A DNA stretch of 64,000 nt from Bacteroidales bacterium (lineage in GTDB: Bacteria; Bacteroidota; Bacteroidia; Bacteroidales; Bacteroidaceae): NCBI GenBank assembly GCA_004556745.1, contig SFFY01000007.1, positions 1 through 64,000 of the forward strand. The letters run 5' to 3'. The notes below the pieces were generated by a model. That model made no database searches. It was not told the origin of the DNA and saw nothing but the letters and a program-made list of their open reading frames with translations. The position numbers and the translations under genes are program-made. Below are positions 1 to 6,980 of this stretch, piece after piece; position 1 is the stretch's first letter, and every line of letters begins with the position of its first letter.

Positions 1-170
1 TACAAAGTTTGTAACGCTTGTTACAAAGTTTCTAACACATGTTACAAAGTTTGTAATACATGTTACAAACTTTGTAACAAAAACTTTCTTATAGGATAGA
101 AAAAAATTGCAGGCAGAAAGTAAGATTTTGCTCGGGGAAAATGAAAAATATCTTGCCGATACTCCGCGCG
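1..170. repeat. Four-unit 21-bp array, copy 1, with right flank
   Basis: Positions 1-77 hold four 15-bp near-palindromes of the form TTACAAAGTTTGTAA (the first lacks its first base at the window edge), separated by 6-bp spacers CGCTTG, CACATG and TACATG. The period is 21 bp. The fourth unit is in the opposite orientation (centre C, TTACAAACTTTGTAA). To about position 170 the flank is AT-rich with short words CTTATAG, CAGGCAG and CTTGCCG that recur beside the other copies. Positions 170-282 show nothing I recognise. The sister copies are at 8259-8336, 25042-25119, 37951-38028 and 63240-63317. Confidence 0.85.
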
Positions 171-282
171 GCCTGCCGTGAAAACGGTCGGCAAAAGGAG
201 GAATTTGAACCTTTCGACGTTAAAAAATCACTTTCCTTATAAGAAAAAGGGCGGCAAGGCATCGTAATTCGAGAAGAATTAG

Positions 283-290
283 TAACTTTG
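283..290 (+). promoter_or_regulatory. Probable -7 box for rplU-rpmA
   Basis: TAACTTTG matches the Bacteroidota -7 consensus TAnnTTTG and lies about 90 bp before the rplU start. No clear TTTG is found 19-21 bp upstream, so the assignment rests on the -7 box alone. The transcribed leader (about 297-380) is GC-rich and could fold, which would fit autogenous control of a ribosomal protein operon, but I see no named motif. Confidence 0.45.
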
Positions 291-380
291 CCGCGCTTTT
301 AGAGTCCGACGGGGCTGAACAAGGGGCAGCGGGTGCTGCACGCCTCCCGGAATAACCGTTTATACACAATCAAAACAACA

Positions 381-698
381 ATGTACGCAATCGTTGAGAT
401 TAACGGTCAGCAGTTCAAGGCCGAAGAAGGCAAAAAGCTCTTCGTGAACCACATGCCGCAAGCCGAAGCCGGTCAGACTGTTGAATTTGAGAAAGTGCTG
501 CTGCTCGACACAGACAGCGAAGTTAAAGTTGGTGCTCCCGTGGTAGAGGGTGCAAAGGTAGTATGCGAGGTGAAGACCGTGCTCGTAAAGGGCGACAAGG
601 TGCTCGTGTTCCACAAGAAGCGCCGCAAAGGCTATCGCAAGCTGAACGGTCACCGTCAGCAGTTCACGGAACTCACAATCAAACAAGTTATTGCTTAA
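381..698 (+). CDS. rplU: Large ribosomal subunit protein bL21
   Basis: A 105-residue protein starting MYAIVEINGQQFK. bL21 binds 23S rRNA in the 50S subunit. The N-terminal YAIVEINGQQFKAEEG block and the C-terminal HKKRRKGYRKLNGHRQ block, basic and RNA-contacting, are diagnostic of the family, and the length is normal. An in-frame upstream start (333) would add 16 residues that do not belong to the family, so the ATG at 381 is preferred. rpmA follows after 20 bp, the usual rplU-rpmA pair. There is no strong Shine-Dalgarno sequence, as is common in this phylum. Confidence 0.97.
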   Translation: MYAIVEINGQQFKAEEGKKLFVNHMPQAEAGQTVEFEKVLLLDTDSEVKVGAPVVEGAKVVCEVKTVLVKGDKVLVFHKKRRKGYRKLNGHRQQFTELTIKQVIA

Positions 699-718
699 TC
701 TAAAAAACAGAAGAAAAC

Positions 719-982
719 ATGGCACATAAAAAAGGTGTCGGTAGTTCTAAGAACGGCCGCGAATCAGCTTCACAAAGATTAGGCGTTAAAATCTGGGGCG
801 GACAGACCTGCATTGCAGGCAACATCATCGTTCGCCAGAGAGGCACTGTACACTATCCCGGCAAGAACGTCGGCATGGGCAAGGATCACACACTCTTCGC
901 CCTCGTTGACGGTACGGTAACTTTCCACCGCGGCAACCGCGACCGCAGCGTTGTCTCCGTGGAGCCTCAGGCAGAAGCCTAA
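719..982 (+). CDS. rpmA: Large ribosomal subunit protein bL27
   Basis: An 87-residue protein beginning MAHKKGVGSSKNGRES, with the family core RLGVKIWGGQ and IIVRQRGTVHYPG. bL27 sits at the 50S peptidyl transferase centre and its N-terminal tail contacts tRNA. The protein starts directly with MAHKKG, so it lacks the cleavable N-terminal extension found in Firmicutes bL27. It is co-transcribed with rplU (20-bp gap) and ends just before a strong shared terminator. Confidence 0.97.
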   Translation: MAHKKGVGSSKNGRESASQRLGVKIWGGQTCIAGNIIVRQRGTVHYPGKNVGMGKDHTLFALVDGTVTFHRGNRDRSVVSVEPQAEA

Positions 983-1020
983 AACGCATTAAGGGGCTAC
1001 GCCCCAAGTTTTTAACTAAA

Positions 1021-1054
1021 AAAGAGAGGAATGTCGCATGACATTCCTCTCTTT
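1021..1054. terminator. Bidirectional terminator between rpmA and tyrA
   Basis: A 15-bp perfect stem (1021-1035 with 1040-1054) encloses the 4-base loop GCAT. It has a T run on the plus side and an A run on the other side, so it can stop both rpmA and the convergent tyrA operon. Confidence 0.9.
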
Positions 1055-1070
1055 TTGTATCATAAAGCCC

Positions 1071-1856
1071 CTACTTGCCCTCGCACACATTTTTTCTAAT
1101 GCGTCGGATAAAGGCATTGAGTCCTTCCTCATCTTTCTGCTCAATAAGGTGGGCGAGCGTTTCCATCTCGCTACCAATCTTTCGCACCTGCCCTACGGTG
1201 TAAGGATTGAAGAGAATTTCACGCAGGAGGCAGTCGTCCTCGCCGAGTACGCCGCGGGCGATGCGCAGGTGCCGCTTGAAGGTTGTGCCGGGCGCGTCCT
1301 GGTGCTTCATCACCGCCGAGAAGACGAACGTGGAAACGAAGGGAATGCTTAGAGAATAGGCCACCGTTTCGTCGTGCTCCTCAAAAGTGTATTCACACAC
1401 GTTCAGTCCGAGTCGGTTCTTATAGAGGTCGCGGAAGAAGATGCGCCCCATGTAGTCGCCCTCGGTGATTATCACAGCGTTCTCGTCGTGGAGCGCGCCG
1501 AGGTTGGCAAAGGTGGGACCAAACATCGGGTGGGTCGAGACGTAGCGGCGGCCGCTGGCCTCGTAAAATTCTTTCAACCCGGTCTTGACAGACGCAATGT
1601 CGCTTAAGATGCAGTCCTGCGGCAGGAGCGGCAGCACGCGGCGGAAAGCGTCTAAGGTATGCTTGAGCGACACGGCGTTAATCACGAGTTCGGGGCGGAA
1701 GGCTTTGATTTCTTCCTCGGAAGTGAACCGCTGCGTGTTGTACATGAAGCGCAACCGCTTTGGGTCGGTGTCGAACACTGCCGTCTCGTGGTCGAAACTA
1801 AGGATATCTGTAAAGAAAGAGCCCATCTTGCCGGCTCCGAGAATAAGTATGCGCAT
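1071..1856 (-). CDS. tyrA: Prephenate dehydrogenase
   Basis: A 261-residue enzyme for the tyrosine branch: prephenate plus NAD(P)+ gives 4-hydroxyphenylpyruvate. The N-terminal Rossmann loop GAGKMG is at residues 7-12, with an acidic residue at the end of strand 2 (FDTD, about 29), which suggests NAD preference. SDIASVK (about 85-91) and STHPMFGP (His109) are the typical active-site blocks. It is a short form without a fused chorismate mutase or ACT domain. The mutase is instead fused to the upstream DAHP synthase, whose stop codon lies 12 bp before this start. It is the last gene of the four-gene aromatic operon. Confidence 0.93.
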   Translation of the reverse strand: MRILILGAGKMGSFFTDILSFDHETAVFDTDPKRLRFMYNTQRFTSEEEIKAFRPELVINAVSLKHTLDAFRRVLPLLPQDCILSDIASVKTGLKEFYEASGRRYVSTHPMFGPTFANLGALHDENAVIITEGDYMGRIFFRDLYKNRLGLNVCEYTFEEHDETVAYSLSIPFVSTFVFSAVMKHQDAPGTTFKRHLRIARGVLGEDDCLLREILFNPYTVGQVRKIGSEMETLAHLIEQKDEEGLNAFIRRIRKNVCEGK

Positions 1857-1868
1857 GGAGTTGTTGCT

Positions 1869-2939
1869 TTATTTCTTATTCATCAATTCAATCTGCTGGC
1901 GCACGCTTTCTTCGTGAATATCCTCAAAGATGCTTTTCACAAATTCGGGTGCCATGCCGCAGAGCACGCCTTGCGCGCCGCGCTTGTCAAGGATTTCGTT
2001 GTAGCGGCGCGTTTGCACGACGGTCATGTTGTGTTCCAATTTATACTGTCCTATTTCACGGCTGATGCGCATACGCTTGGCAAGGAGTTCCATAAGGTTG
2101 TTGTCGATTTCGTCGATGTGGCGGCGCATCACTTCAAGGCTTTCGGTGGTGGGGGCAAGCTCGCGGACCACGAGTTTTGAGAGGATAAAGTCGAGCACGT
2201 CGGGCGTGACCTGCTGCTTCGCGTCGCTCCATGCGCAGTCGGGCGTGCAATGGCTTTCCACCATCAGGCCGTCGAAACCGAGGTCCATGGCCTGCTGGCA
2301 AAGCGGGGCGATCAGTTCGCGCACGCCGCCGATATGGCTCGGGTCGCAGAAGATGGGCAGGCTGGGAATGCGGCGGCGCAATTCTATGGGTATATGCCAC
2401 ATCGGCGTGTTGCGGTACAGGCGTTTCTCATAAGAAGAAAAGCCGCGATGAATAACGGCCAAGCGCGTAATGCCTGCGCCGTTGAGACGCTCTATGCCGC
2501 CGATCCACAGTTCGAGGTCGGGGTTGACGGGATTTTTAACGAGCACAGGCACGTCTGTGCCTTTCAGCGCGTCTGCCAGGGCCTGCATGGCAAAGGGATT
2601 GGCCACCGTGCGCGCGCCTATCCAAAGAATATCCACTTCTGCCGCGAGCGCAGCCTCAACGTGCTGCGGCGTGGCCACTTCGGTAGCCACAAGCATACCC
2701 GTGTCCTTCTTGACACGCGTGAGCCAGGGCAAGCCGATTTCGCCCACGCCCTCAAAACCGCCGGGCTTGGTGCGGGGTTTCCAGATGCCTGCGCGAAAGA
2801 TGCGCACGCCCTTGCCTGCCAGTTGGCACGCTGTATTCATTACCTGTTCTTCCGTTTCGGCCGAGCAAGGGCCGGCTATGATTAGCGGACGCTGCATCTC
2901 TATGCCGGGCAGCGATAAAGGAGTAACATTGAGTTCCAT
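1869..2939 (-). CDS. Bifunctional DAHP synthase / chorismate mutase
   Basis: A 356-residue fusion. The N-terminal part (to about residue 255) is a KDSA-type 3-deoxy-7-phosphoheptulonate synthase with IIAGPCSAE, WKPRTKPGGFEG and the metal/PEP motif CDPSHIGG, catalysing the first step of the shikimate pathway. The C-terminal part (about 265-356) is an AroQ chorismate mutase helix bundle with RRHIDEIDNNLMELLAKRM. The order synthase then mutase is usual in Bacteroidota and links pathway entry to the Phe/Tyr branch. I chose the ATG giving MELNVTPLS. An upstream ATG at 2969 would add ten residues, most of them read from an intergenic palindromic repeat. The previous gene ends 60 bp upstream. Confidence 0.93.
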   Translation of the reverse strand: MELNVTPLSLPGIEMQRPLIIAGPCSAETEEQVMNTACQLAGKGVRIFRAGIWKPRTKPGGFEGVGEIGLPWLTRVKKDTGMLVATEVATPQHVEAALAAEVDILWIGARTVANPFAMQALADALKGTDVPVLVKNPVNPDLELWIGGIERLNGAGITRLAVIHRGFSSYEKRLYRNTPMWHIPIELRRRIPSLPIFCDPSHIGGVRELIAPLCQQAMDLGFDGLMVESHCTPDCAWSDAKQQVTPDVLDFILSKLVVRELAPTTESLEVMRRHIDEIDNNLMELLAKRMRISREIGQYKLEHNMTVVQTRRYNEILDKRGAQGVLCGMAPEFVKSIFEDIHEESVRQQIELMNKK

Positions 2940-2951
2940 ATTTTTGAGATT

Positions 2952-2977
2952 AGTAGGGGCGTTTTGCAAAACGCCCG
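2952..2977. repeat. GCGTTTTGCAAAACGC palindrome, copy 1
   Basis: AGTAGGGGCGTTTTGCAAAA followed by CGCCCG is a dispersed palindromic repeat. Other copies are at 16387-16411, 16456-16480, 52408-52433 and, in split form, at 24106-24197 and 57730-57815. Here it lies between the aminotransferase and DAHP synthase genes of the operon, so it is transcribed and could form a hairpin in the message. Confidence 0.8.
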
Positions 2978-2999
2978 AAAATAGACGAAAAAGATATTA

Positions 3000-4178
3000 T
3001 CAGTGAATAGCGTTAATCCGTTGCAAGGCTTCCTGGAGCTTTTCTTCGGAGGCGCAAAGCGAGATGCGCACGTAGCGGTTGCCATTGCTGCCAAAGATGA
3101 AACCGGGCGTGAGAAACACGTGCGCCTCGTGCAGCACGCGCTCCGTAAGCAGCTCGGCATTGTCCATGCTTTCGGGGATACGCCCCCATAGGAACATACC
3201 CACCTGCGCGGGGTCGAAGGTGCAGCCGAGGGTAGCCATGATGGCTTCTGCCAAACGGCGGCGCCGCGCGTATATATTTATATTGTGTTCCTCGTGCCAG
3301 GCGTAGGCATTGTCGTAGGCCGTGGCTGCCGCAAGCTGCAAGGCGCGGAAGGTGCCCGAGTCTATATTACTCTTCACTTTCAGCACCCAGCTGACAAACT
3401 CTGCGTTCGATGCGAGCATGCCTACGCGCCAGCCCGGCATGTTGTGGCTCTTGCTCATAGAGTTGAGTTCGATGCAGCAGTCCTTTGCACCCGGCACTTG
3501 CAAGATGCTGAGCCGTTCGCTGGAGAGGATAAAGCTGTAAGGATTGTCGTTGATGACGACAAAGCCTTTGCGTCGTGCTAGTTCCACCGCCCGCTCGTAC
3601 GTGGTGCGCTGCGCCGCCGCGCCGGTGGGCATGTGGGGGTAGTTCATCCACAGGATACGCACGCGGCTGTCGTCGGTGAGGCGTTCGAGTTCTTCAAAGT
3701 CGGGCTGCCAGCCGTTTTCGGGGCGCAAACCGTAGTGCACCACCTCGCAACCGAGCAGTTTGGAGAGCGAGGTGTAAGTGGGGTAGCCGGGATTTGGCAC
3801 GAGCACCTTGTCGCCCACGTTGGCCAGCGCGAGCGTGGCGTGGAGGATGCCTTCTTTCGAACCGATGAGCGGCTGGATTTCGCGGTCGGGGTCGAGCGTC
3901 ACGCCGAACCAGCGGCTGTAGAATCCTGCCATGGCCGTGCGCAGTTCTTTCGTGCCCATCGTGGGCTGGTAGCCGTGCCCTTCGGGGCGTTTCGCCTCGC
4001 GGCAGAGCGTTTCGACCGTTTCAGGCGAAGGCGGCAGGTCGGGGCTGCCTATGGCGAGCGAGATAATGTCTGCGCCCTGCGCCCTCATCTGCGCCACCTC
4101 CTTGAGTTTTCTTGAAAAATAGTATTCGCTCACGCCGCTCAGGCGGTCGGCGGGCTGGGGTTTGCGTAATGCGTCCAT
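3000..4178 (-). CDS. Class I/II aminotransferase, probably aromatic or prephenate
   Basis: A 392-residue fold-type I PLP enzyme. The Schiff-base lysine is Lys243 in NSMSKSHNMPGWRVG. DIISLAIGSPDLPPS near the N-terminus and RVRILWMNYPHMPTGA (substrate and PLP contacts) are family blocks. The start is 2 bp after the pheA stop and the gene is followed by DAHP synthase and tyrA. It therefore most likely makes the last transamination to Phe/Tyr, or the prephenate to arogenate step; the sequence alone does not separate these. Similarity to LL-diaminopimelate aminotransferase-type enzymes is possible. Confidence 0.85.
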   Translation of the reverse strand: MDALRKPQPADRLSGVSEYYFSRKLKEVAQMRAQGADIISLAIGSPDLPPSPETVETLCREAKRPEGHGYQPTMGTKELRTAMAGFYSRWFGVTLDPDREIQPLIGSKEGILHATLALANVGDKVLVPNPGYPTYTSLSKLLGCEVVHYGLRPENGWQPDFEELERLTDDSRVRILWMNYPHMPTGAAAQRTTYERAVELARRKGFVVINDNPYSFILSSERLSILQVPGAKDCCIELNSMSKSHNMPGWRVGMLASNAEFVSWVLKVKSNIDSGTFRALQLAAATAYDNAYAWHEEHNINIYARRRRLAEAIMATLGCTFDPAQVGMFLWGRIPESMDNAELLTERVLHEAHVFLTPGFIFGSNGNRYVRISLCASEEKLQEALQRINAIH

Positions 4179-4180
4179 AA

Positions 4181-5011
4181 TTACTTGCCTTTATATTCTC
4201 CCAAAATCTTCAACGCGCGGGTCAGCGGGCGCAGCGCGTCGACGCTCTGCCGAAAGCGGAGGCTGTCGCTGTACACCACGTCCACATAAAACAGGTATTC
4301 CCACTCGTGGCCTATGATGGGCAAAGATTGGATTTTGGTGAGGTTTATCTTGTAGAAACTGAAAATGCTGAGCACTTGCGAGAGCGACCCTTCCTCGTGG
4401 GGCAGGGCAAAGACGATGCTGCTCTTGTCGGCCTCTTCCTGCTGCCTCACGGCTTCGGCCTGCCAGGGATCGGCCAGCACGAGGAAGCGCGTGAAGTTGT
4501 GCTTGTTGTCCTCAATGCCCCGCGCCAAGACTTTCAGGCCGTAGATGCCGGCGGCATCGGCGTGGCACACGGCGGCGTGCCCGCGCAGCTGCTCTCGGGC
4601 TATCTGTTCCGCCGCGCCGGCCGTGTCGTCGGTTTCCACGAGTTTCACCCCGCGCTTTTCCGAGAGGAAGCGGCGGCACTGGGCAAGGGCCACGGGGTGG
4701 GAGTTTATTTCGCGTATATCGTCGGCCGTGTCTTCGGGCAGGCACATCAGGCTATGCTCTATGTGCAACTTGTGCTCGCCCACGATGCTCATGCCGCTCT
4801 CGCGCAGAAGTTCGTAGTTGTGGAGCAGGCTGCCGGCGATGGTGTTTTCAATCGCCACCATACCGAGGCAGGCGCTGTCGATGCGCATCTGCCGGAACAC
4901 GTCCTCGAACGTGTCGCAGCACACAAGCCTGAGATCCTCTCCTTTGAAATACTGATGGGCGGCAATGTCGTGGAACGAACCGCGAATGCCCTGAATGGCT
5001 ATCTTTTTCAT
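4181..5011 (-). CDS. pheA: Prephenate dehydratase with ACT domain
   Basis: A 276-residue enzyme converting prephenate to phenylpyruvate. The N-terminal PDT domain starts MKKIAIQGIRGSFHDIAAHQ, contains VAIENTIAGSLLHNYELL and ends with the catalytic NFTRFLVLA. The C-terminal ACT domain (about residue 195 on) has EEGSLSQVLSIFSFYKINLT. The Phe-binding ESRP motif of enteric enzymes reads QSLP here. The start at 5011 is preferred: the longer frame to 5080 runs through a terminator hairpin. First gene of the operon, and probably controlled by the leader-peptide attenuator immediately upstream. Confidence 0.94.
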   Translation of the reverse strand: MKKIAIQGIRGSFHDIAAHQYFKGEDLRLVCCDTFEDVFRQMRIDSACLGMVAIENTIAGSLLHNYELLRESGMSIVGEHKLHIEHSLMCLPEDTADDIREINSHPVALAQCRRFLSEKRGVKLVETDDTAGAAEQIAREQLRGHAAVCHADAAGIYGLKVLARGIEDNKHNFTRFLVLADPWQAEAVRQQEEADKSSIVFALPHEEGSLSQVLSIFSFYKINLTKIQSLPIIGHEWEYLFYVDVVYSDSLRFRQSVDALRPLTRALKILGEYKGK

Positions 5012-5033
5012 GCTGTGCTTTTTCAAAACAAAA

Positions 5034-5062
5034 AGTCCCGCTTCTTCGTTGGAAGCGGGACT
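5034..5062 (-). terminator. Attenuator terminator in the pheA leader
   Basis: On the minus strand AGTCCCGCTTC (5062-5052) pairs perfectly over 11 bp with GAAGCGGGACT (5044-5034), with a 7-base loop, followed by TTTTTGTTTT. It is an intrinsic terminator placed 22 bp before the pheA start, after the promoter and the leader peptide. Confidence 0.9.
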
Positions 5063-5102
5063 GAATTGTTGTATGGTCAAATGTTATGTTTGGCACGCGC
5101 TT

Positions 5103-5111
5103 TCCCGCTTC
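5103..5111 (-). promoter_or_regulatory. Antiterminator arm of the pheA attenuator
   Basis: The minus-strand word GAAGCGGGA is an exact copy of the 3' terminator arm. It can therefore pair with the same TCCCGCTTC (5060-5052) and exclude the terminator. It begins only 3 bases after the leader peptide stop codon. A ribosome parked at the stop would cover it, whereas a ribosome stalled on the Phe/Tyr codons would leave it free. Confidence 0.8.
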
Positions 5112-5114
5112 GCT

Positions 5115-5165
5115 TTACTGAGCAAAGTAAAAGTAAAAGCCGAAAAACTGTGCGTTGTGTGCCAT
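5115..5165 (-). CDS. pheL: Phe/Tyr-rich leader peptide of the aromatic operon
   Basis: A 16-codon ORF encoding MAHNAQFFGFYFYFAQ, with five Phe and two Tyr within eight consecutive residues. It sits 35-40 nt after the predicted transcription start and before an antiterminator/terminator pair, upstream of prephenate dehydratase. The layout is that of enterobacterial pheL. The symbol is used by analogy; there need be no sequence homology. Predicted role: ribosome stalling at Phe or Tyr codons when the charged tRNA is scarce. Confidence 0.82.
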   Translation of the reverse strand: MAHNAQFFGFYFYFAQ

Positions 5166-5207
5166 AAGTAAGCCTATACTATTGGTGCGATAATTGCTTT
5201 TCGCTTG

Positions 5208-5238
5208 CAAATGTAGCACATTCCGAGCAAAAAGCAAA
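5208..5238 (-). promoter_or_regulatory. Promoter of the aromatic amino acid operon
   Basis: On the minus strand TTTG (5238-5235), a 19-bp spacer and TACATTTG (5215-5208) match both Bacteroidota promoter boxes exactly. The predicted start is near 5200, which gives a leader of about 190 nt containing the peptide and attenuator. Positions 5239-5291 show nothing else. Confidence 0.85.
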
Positions 5239-5291
5239 CTATTTGCTATAAAAGTTACATCTAAGGGAGCAAAAAAGCAAAAATCCGGGTC

Positions 5292-6905
5292 TCAATCTTC
5301 AACCACCGTAAGTGTTTTCCACCACTCTGCGTTGCGGTAAGCCTCGGCCGAGCCTTTGGGGACATGCAACCTAACGTCTTTCAAATTATAGAAAATATCG
5401 GTAATCGGAAGCGGTTCGGCGCGTTCCACATACACGTCTCTCAGCGAATTGCAACCCCAAAACACGTAGTCGCCTATGCGCTCCACGCTTGCCGGAATGC
5501 GGATTTCTTTGAGGTTTATACATTCCCAAAACGCGCCGCGCTCTATTTCGCGGAGACTTTTGGGCAGCGTGATTTCTGCGATCTGGCTTTCGCCGAAGGC
5601 ATCGCGCTGTATGGAGGTTACGCCGTCGGGAACGCGAAATGACCGCAGACACTTGACAATCGTGAAGCAATAAGGCGGTATCACCTTCATCTTCTCGGGG
5701 AAATGCACGGAGTGCAACCAGCCGCAGCGGCGGAACAGGGAGTCGCCCATCTCCGTAATGCCGTCGGGAAGGTTGACCGTCGCAAGCGAATCGCAATCCA
5801 TAAACGCGTTGTTGCCGATACTGCGTATTGTGGGCGGCAAAACTATGCCAATGAGGTCGTGGCACTGGCGGAAAGCATCATCGCCAATCCTTACCACGGC
5901 ATACGTCCTGCCATTATACTCCACGCTGTCGGGCACGGTGATATCGTTTTCATACGCTCCGAAATCGCCGCCGCAAGTCAGTTCCAGAGTGCCCTCTTCC
6001 TTGGAGAGGATATTATAATAAAGGCCGTCTTTCTTAAAACTATAATGAGTGAGGTTGATGGACCGCGCCACCGCGTAAACATAATCCATCCAGTGGTAAC
6101 GCACGCCGAATAGGCATAGGCTGACCGCCACCAGCACCACCGCTGCCAACCATATCCTCGCCTTGCGCCGGCACACGCTGTCGAAATCGTCGCGCAGCGC
6201 GGCCATCGTCTGGTAACGCTCTTCGATGGGTCTCTTGCAGCGGGCTATTATCCCGTCGAATTTCTTCCCCAGCTTCATGCATTCCAAGATGCAGCCCAGG
6301 CTGTAAATGTCGTTGCGCGTGTCGCTCCCCGCCGCAACCTTCTGCTCGGGCGCCATGAACGCTTCCGTTCCCGAGGGCTGCTTCAAAAAGGTATATACGT
6401 CGCTGTCGGACAGACCGAAGTCGATGAGTTTGACGTATTGGCCGTCGTCAACAACCATTATGTTGCTCGGTTTCAAGTCGCGATGCACGATTTGCTTCAT
6501 GTGGATATACTCAACGGCGTCCAGCAACTCGCGCACGATTTTCAACTTCGTTTCTCGGGTAATGCCTGCCGCCAGCGCGTCGCGCAGGTTCGTCTCTCCT
6601 GCATATTCCAGCACAATACACTGTCCCAGCCCCTCTACGTCCTCAAATCCCTCGGCAGAAATGATGTTGGGGTGCTGCAGCGACGAGAGGATATCGTATT
6701 CCTTGCGCAAAGCCTCCTCATACACTTTCTTCTCCCTATATTCTTCTTTCAATCCTTTCAGCACCAGCCGCTTCCCATTCCTGTTCGCCTTTACAAGGAC
6801 ATTGCACCCGGAGGTAGGAATCTCCTGGAAATCGGCAAAGGCGGCATTCAGCGAAGCGTCATCATCGCAAAACTCAAAGTTTGATGTCGAGGTTGTATCT
6901 TTCAT
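5292..6905 (-). CDS. Receptor-like Ser/Thr protein kinase with LRR ectodomain
   Basis: A 537-residue membrane protein. Residues 30-240 form a eukaryotic-like kinase: VAIK-type Lys50, HRDLKPSN (His141-Asp143), DFG at 162-164 and APE at 185-187; the glycine-rich loop is degenerate. One transmembrane helix lies at about 251-268 after a CRRKAR stop-transfer segment. From about 340 on there are BspA-type (LRR_5) leucine-rich repeats such as IGDDAFRQC and IGDYVFWGC. The likely topology is a cytoplasmic kinase with an extracytoplasmic repeat sensor. No substrate or phosphatase gene is nearby. It is flanked by unrelated genes and appears monocistronic; its upstream region is occupied by a small palindromic repeat. 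Confidence 0.9.
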   Translation of the reverse strand: MKDTTSTSNFEFCDDDASLNAAFADFQEIPTSGCNVLVKANRNGKRLVLKGLKEEYREKKVYEEALRKEYDILSSLQHPNIISAEGFEDVEGLGQCIVLEYAGETNLRDALAAGITRETKLKIVRELLDAVEYIHMKQIVHRDLKPSNIMVVDDGQYVKLIDFGLSDSDVYTFLKQPSGTEAFMAPEQKVAAGSDTRNDIYSLGCILECMKLGKKFDGIIARCKRPIEERYQTMAALRDDFDSVCRRKARIWLAAVVLVAVSLCLFGVRYHWMDYVYAVARSINLTHYSFKKDGLYYNILSKEEGTLELTCGGDFGAYENDITVPDSVEYNGRTYAVVRIGDDAFRQCHDLIGIVLPPTIRSIGNNAFMDCDSLATVNLPDGITEMGDSLFRRCGWLHSVHFPEKMKVIPPYCFTIVKCLRSFRVPDGVTSIQRDAFGESQIAEITLPKSLREIERGAFWECINLKEIRIPASVERIGDYVFWGCNSLRDVYVERAEPLPITDIFYNLKDVRLHVPKGSAEAYRNAEWWKTLTVVED

Positions 6906-6919
6906 GGTTTATCTTGTGC

Positions 6920-6980
6920 AAAGATAGTGCAAGGTGAGCGCAATAAAACTTGTTTTAATTGCCGAACCGAAGCCTATCTT
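6920..6980. repeat. Small imperfect palindrome (type R), copy 1
   Basis: A 60-bp element with inverted ends AAGATAG and CTATCTT and an inner GCAAT/ATTGC hairpin. It overlaps the last two codons and stop of the DUF1016 gene. Imperfect 11-bp direct repeats (TATCTTGTGCA at 6910-6920, TATCTTCTGTA at 6975-6985) bracket it. Its outer end also creates TATCTTTG on the minus strand (6926-6919), a possible -7 box for the kinase gene. Confidence 0.65.
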
